Position numbers and translations under genes: made by a program
Shown: positions 20,801 through 20,910 of the stretch, in pieces
How the letters are laid out: each line of letters begins with the position of its first letter
Numbering within the stretch: position 1 is the first letter of the stretch
Virus record (IMG/VR): IMGVR_UViG_3300033985_000058
Span: 1 to 20,910 of that record
DNA from: a virus
DNA: 20,910 bases
Reading direction: 5' to 3' (one strand)
Notes under the pieces: model-generated
What the model saw: only the letters and a program-made list of their open reading frames with translations
Databases searched by the model: none
What the model was told of the DNA's origin: nothing

Positions 20801-20910
20801 TTTTGTAACCTATGCTAAAGATTATTATGGAGTTGATTTCACCTTAGAAGAAGCAGAAAATGTAAGAAAGAATTTCTTTGCGTACCCAACAGGTTATTAT
20901 AAATTACCAG
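17859..20910 (+). CDS. polA: Uracil-DNA-glycosylase-like / 3'-5' exonuclease / family A DNA polymerase fusion with intein (3' end outside window)
   Basis: This is the replicative polymerase. It starts in the overlap ATGA with the previous stop and stays open to the window edge. Residues 1-170 resemble family 4/5 UDG: C3, C6, C72, C89 (Fe-S spacing), QEAP (E29), CGRSGQLL, and HPEYVLR (H147). Residues 210-370 are a DEDDy exonuclease: DIET (D219, E221), RPFDEN (D283), Y354-xxx-D358. The polymerase follows: motif A DLAQSELR (D574, E579) and motif B R623-x3-K627-PVNFGF, resuming CYGM after the intein; motif C lies beyond the window. UDG-like domains fused to family A polymerases occur in SPO1-like phages. 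GGTGCAAAG precedes the ATG, a weak site, so coupling to the upstream gene is likely. The UDG domain may detect uracil or only tether the enzyme; its catalytic residues differ (QEAPT rather than GEAPG). Confidence 0.9.
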   Translation, partial: MTCEGCPYNGAKKIKYRLVENTDIMIIQEAPTREELLNGKLLCGRSGQLLKQLITKYQLNNYNISFVYSCKCEINKQDKKEANAAVKICKPNVLEAINKVKPKIIVTFGELASKQLLGSKISGGILANRGRIIHNDELDVDIFIAVHPEYVLRGCSNNYPNKPYELMSPKERMIFDDISLLQKVCENDFKSLGINTENYKEATLKDLEDISKSKVVAVDIETTGVGIGNNIKILSISFSCKPEHSRVVLLKDGDIQDINIKSKVNEILTNENISKVVAGRPFDENMWKKKLGVEWKGNIHDVLVMAHLVNENLPNGYNLESVAETFAHMRNIKDVAKGKRKCLTEEDKDILIRYNGVDSDATIRVYLKLKEELSKDKLLLRYYMKFLKPVLDMYADIGFYGFPLNINDIKDSENNLSVLAEELHNSLIDELPTLIKVMHEKKGLKLSRSDLILDYMFGNKKFTLGLKPKKFTNKTMKPATDEKHLKEFSNIKWVSGLLRWKKANKLLTTYYPQLYSAINDDGCIYPTTLFTNTVTGRTVVLNPTIQTIPQRGEFAGYIKKIFKAPDGWKLCTRDLAQSELRIIGWMAKDKNILDALNKGIDLHTKTAAIVNNIDVSKVTKDMRQKAKPVNFGFCLTPDTMITTDRGLIPITCVRVGDKVYTHKHRWKRVTALQKLHADIILEIRTNTGKVVKCTKDHKWLTVLPAGNHKKNTYVFKEACKLTVGDNLVFGGIRDEVPTEIDNDYLVLGWFLSEGSVFCKKGVNVTIKQHIYKNKDVFDRMKKILPDYDFTCYIDYEFKIASFIAYNKKSRIYNLLDSKLYEKYSYSKDKSTKGLDIHSLDTKKVISLLAGLYDGDGCITMSNNRLNIVYISKSEYLIKDVQTLLLRVGINSKIYKYDNRNVFELYVVGSNSKLRFLKIIPTIKTKRVNYNPKKMFVDKEKIISIKEIKYNDYVYDFTVEDDHSFVANGLFSHNCYGMQAKSFVTYAKDYYGVDFTLEEAENVRKNFFAYPTGYYKLP
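17942..17968 (+). other. Intragenic 10-bp hairpin in UDG-like domain
   Basis: AGAAGCTCCT (17942-17951) pairs with AGGAGCTTCT (17959-17968) around a 7-base loop. It encodes the EAPTREELLN stretch at the catalytic motif. It may slow or regulate early translation of the polymerase, or be chance constrained by codon choice. Confidence 0.4.
18413..18426. repeat. Dispersed 14-bp palindrome, one mismatch
   Basis: TGAAAACGATTTCA in the polymerase gene, between the UDG and exonuclease domains, in the codon phase E-N-D-F. Confidence 0.55.
19758..20777 (+). mobile_element. Intein with LAGLIDADG homing endonuclease in Pol motif B, 340 aa
   Basis: The reading frame is continuous, but NFGF and CYGM of polymerase motif B are separated by 340 residues with all splicing blocks: C1 and block A CLTPDTMITTDRG, block B CTKDHKW (Thr/His), block F YDFTVEDDHSFVANG, and block G LFSHN followed by Cys +1 of the C-extein. 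Two endonuclease motifs are present, LVLGWFLSEGS (from 112) and LAGLYDGDG (215-223), each with an acidic residue, so homing activity is probably intact. Splicing would restore K627, F631 and Y635, the equivalents of E. coli Pol I K758, F762 and Y766. Boundaries are set by the block residues and the repaired motif. Confidence 0.95.

Overview
The window is a strongly AT-rich, densely packed stretch in which every credible gene lies on the + strand. Neighbours often share an ATGA start/stop or overlap by a few bases, and starts carry AGGAGG-type ribosome binding sites. A complete replication and recombination module is present: origin/initiator, loader-like protein, replicative helicase, primase, ssDNA-binding protein, SF2 helicase, RecA-like recombinase, three PD-(D/E)XK nucleases and a family A polymerase. 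No ribosomal or metabolic genes are seen. This points to a tailed dsDNA bacteriophage (or prophage/phage-plasmid) of a low-GC host. Firmicutes fit best because of the strong Shine-Dalgarno sites and the CcpA-like palindromes, but the host cannot be fixed from this sequence.

Layout. 1-660: end of a protein with 19 Asn-Ser-Gly pentapeptides. 709-5868: about fourteen small, mostly unrecognised accessory genes (membrane miniproteins, zinc-knuckle proteins, a possible HTH protein, and a Rossmann-like protein that recalls type III CRISPR ancillary proteins), with a good terminator at 3767-3792 and a UUCG hairpin at 5860-5885. 5897-7441: a Ycf46-like AAA+ ATPase. 7442-7675: the only long spacer, with the best promoter of the window, a 13-bp dyad and a small leader ORF. 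7676-11289: initiator gene with four 22-bp-period iterons inside it, then a helicase-loader candidate, a DnaB-like helicase and a DnaG-like primase. 11286-14714: SSB, SF2 helicase, a small phage protein and a RecA/UvsX-like recombinase. 14704-17862: nucleases and small proteins. 17859 to the right edge: a fused uracil-DNA-glycosylase-like / 3'-5' exonuclease / family A polymerase gene interrupted by a complete LAGLIDADG intein in polymerase motif B; the polymerase continues beyond the window.

Working together: the initiator is expected to bind the iterons in its own gene and melt the purine-rich AT segment beside them. The loader candidate would bring in the helicase, with primase and polymerase following; SSB, RecA-like protein, SF2 helicase and nucleases would handle recombination-dependent replication and branch processing.

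The least expected signal is a 14-bp palindrome, TGAAAACGTTTTCA, present exactly five times and with one mismatch three more times, always inside genes and in two codon phases, from 4.3 to 18.4 kb. It fits the consensus of LacI/CcpA-type operators and looks like a dispersed protein-binding site rather than a protein motif.
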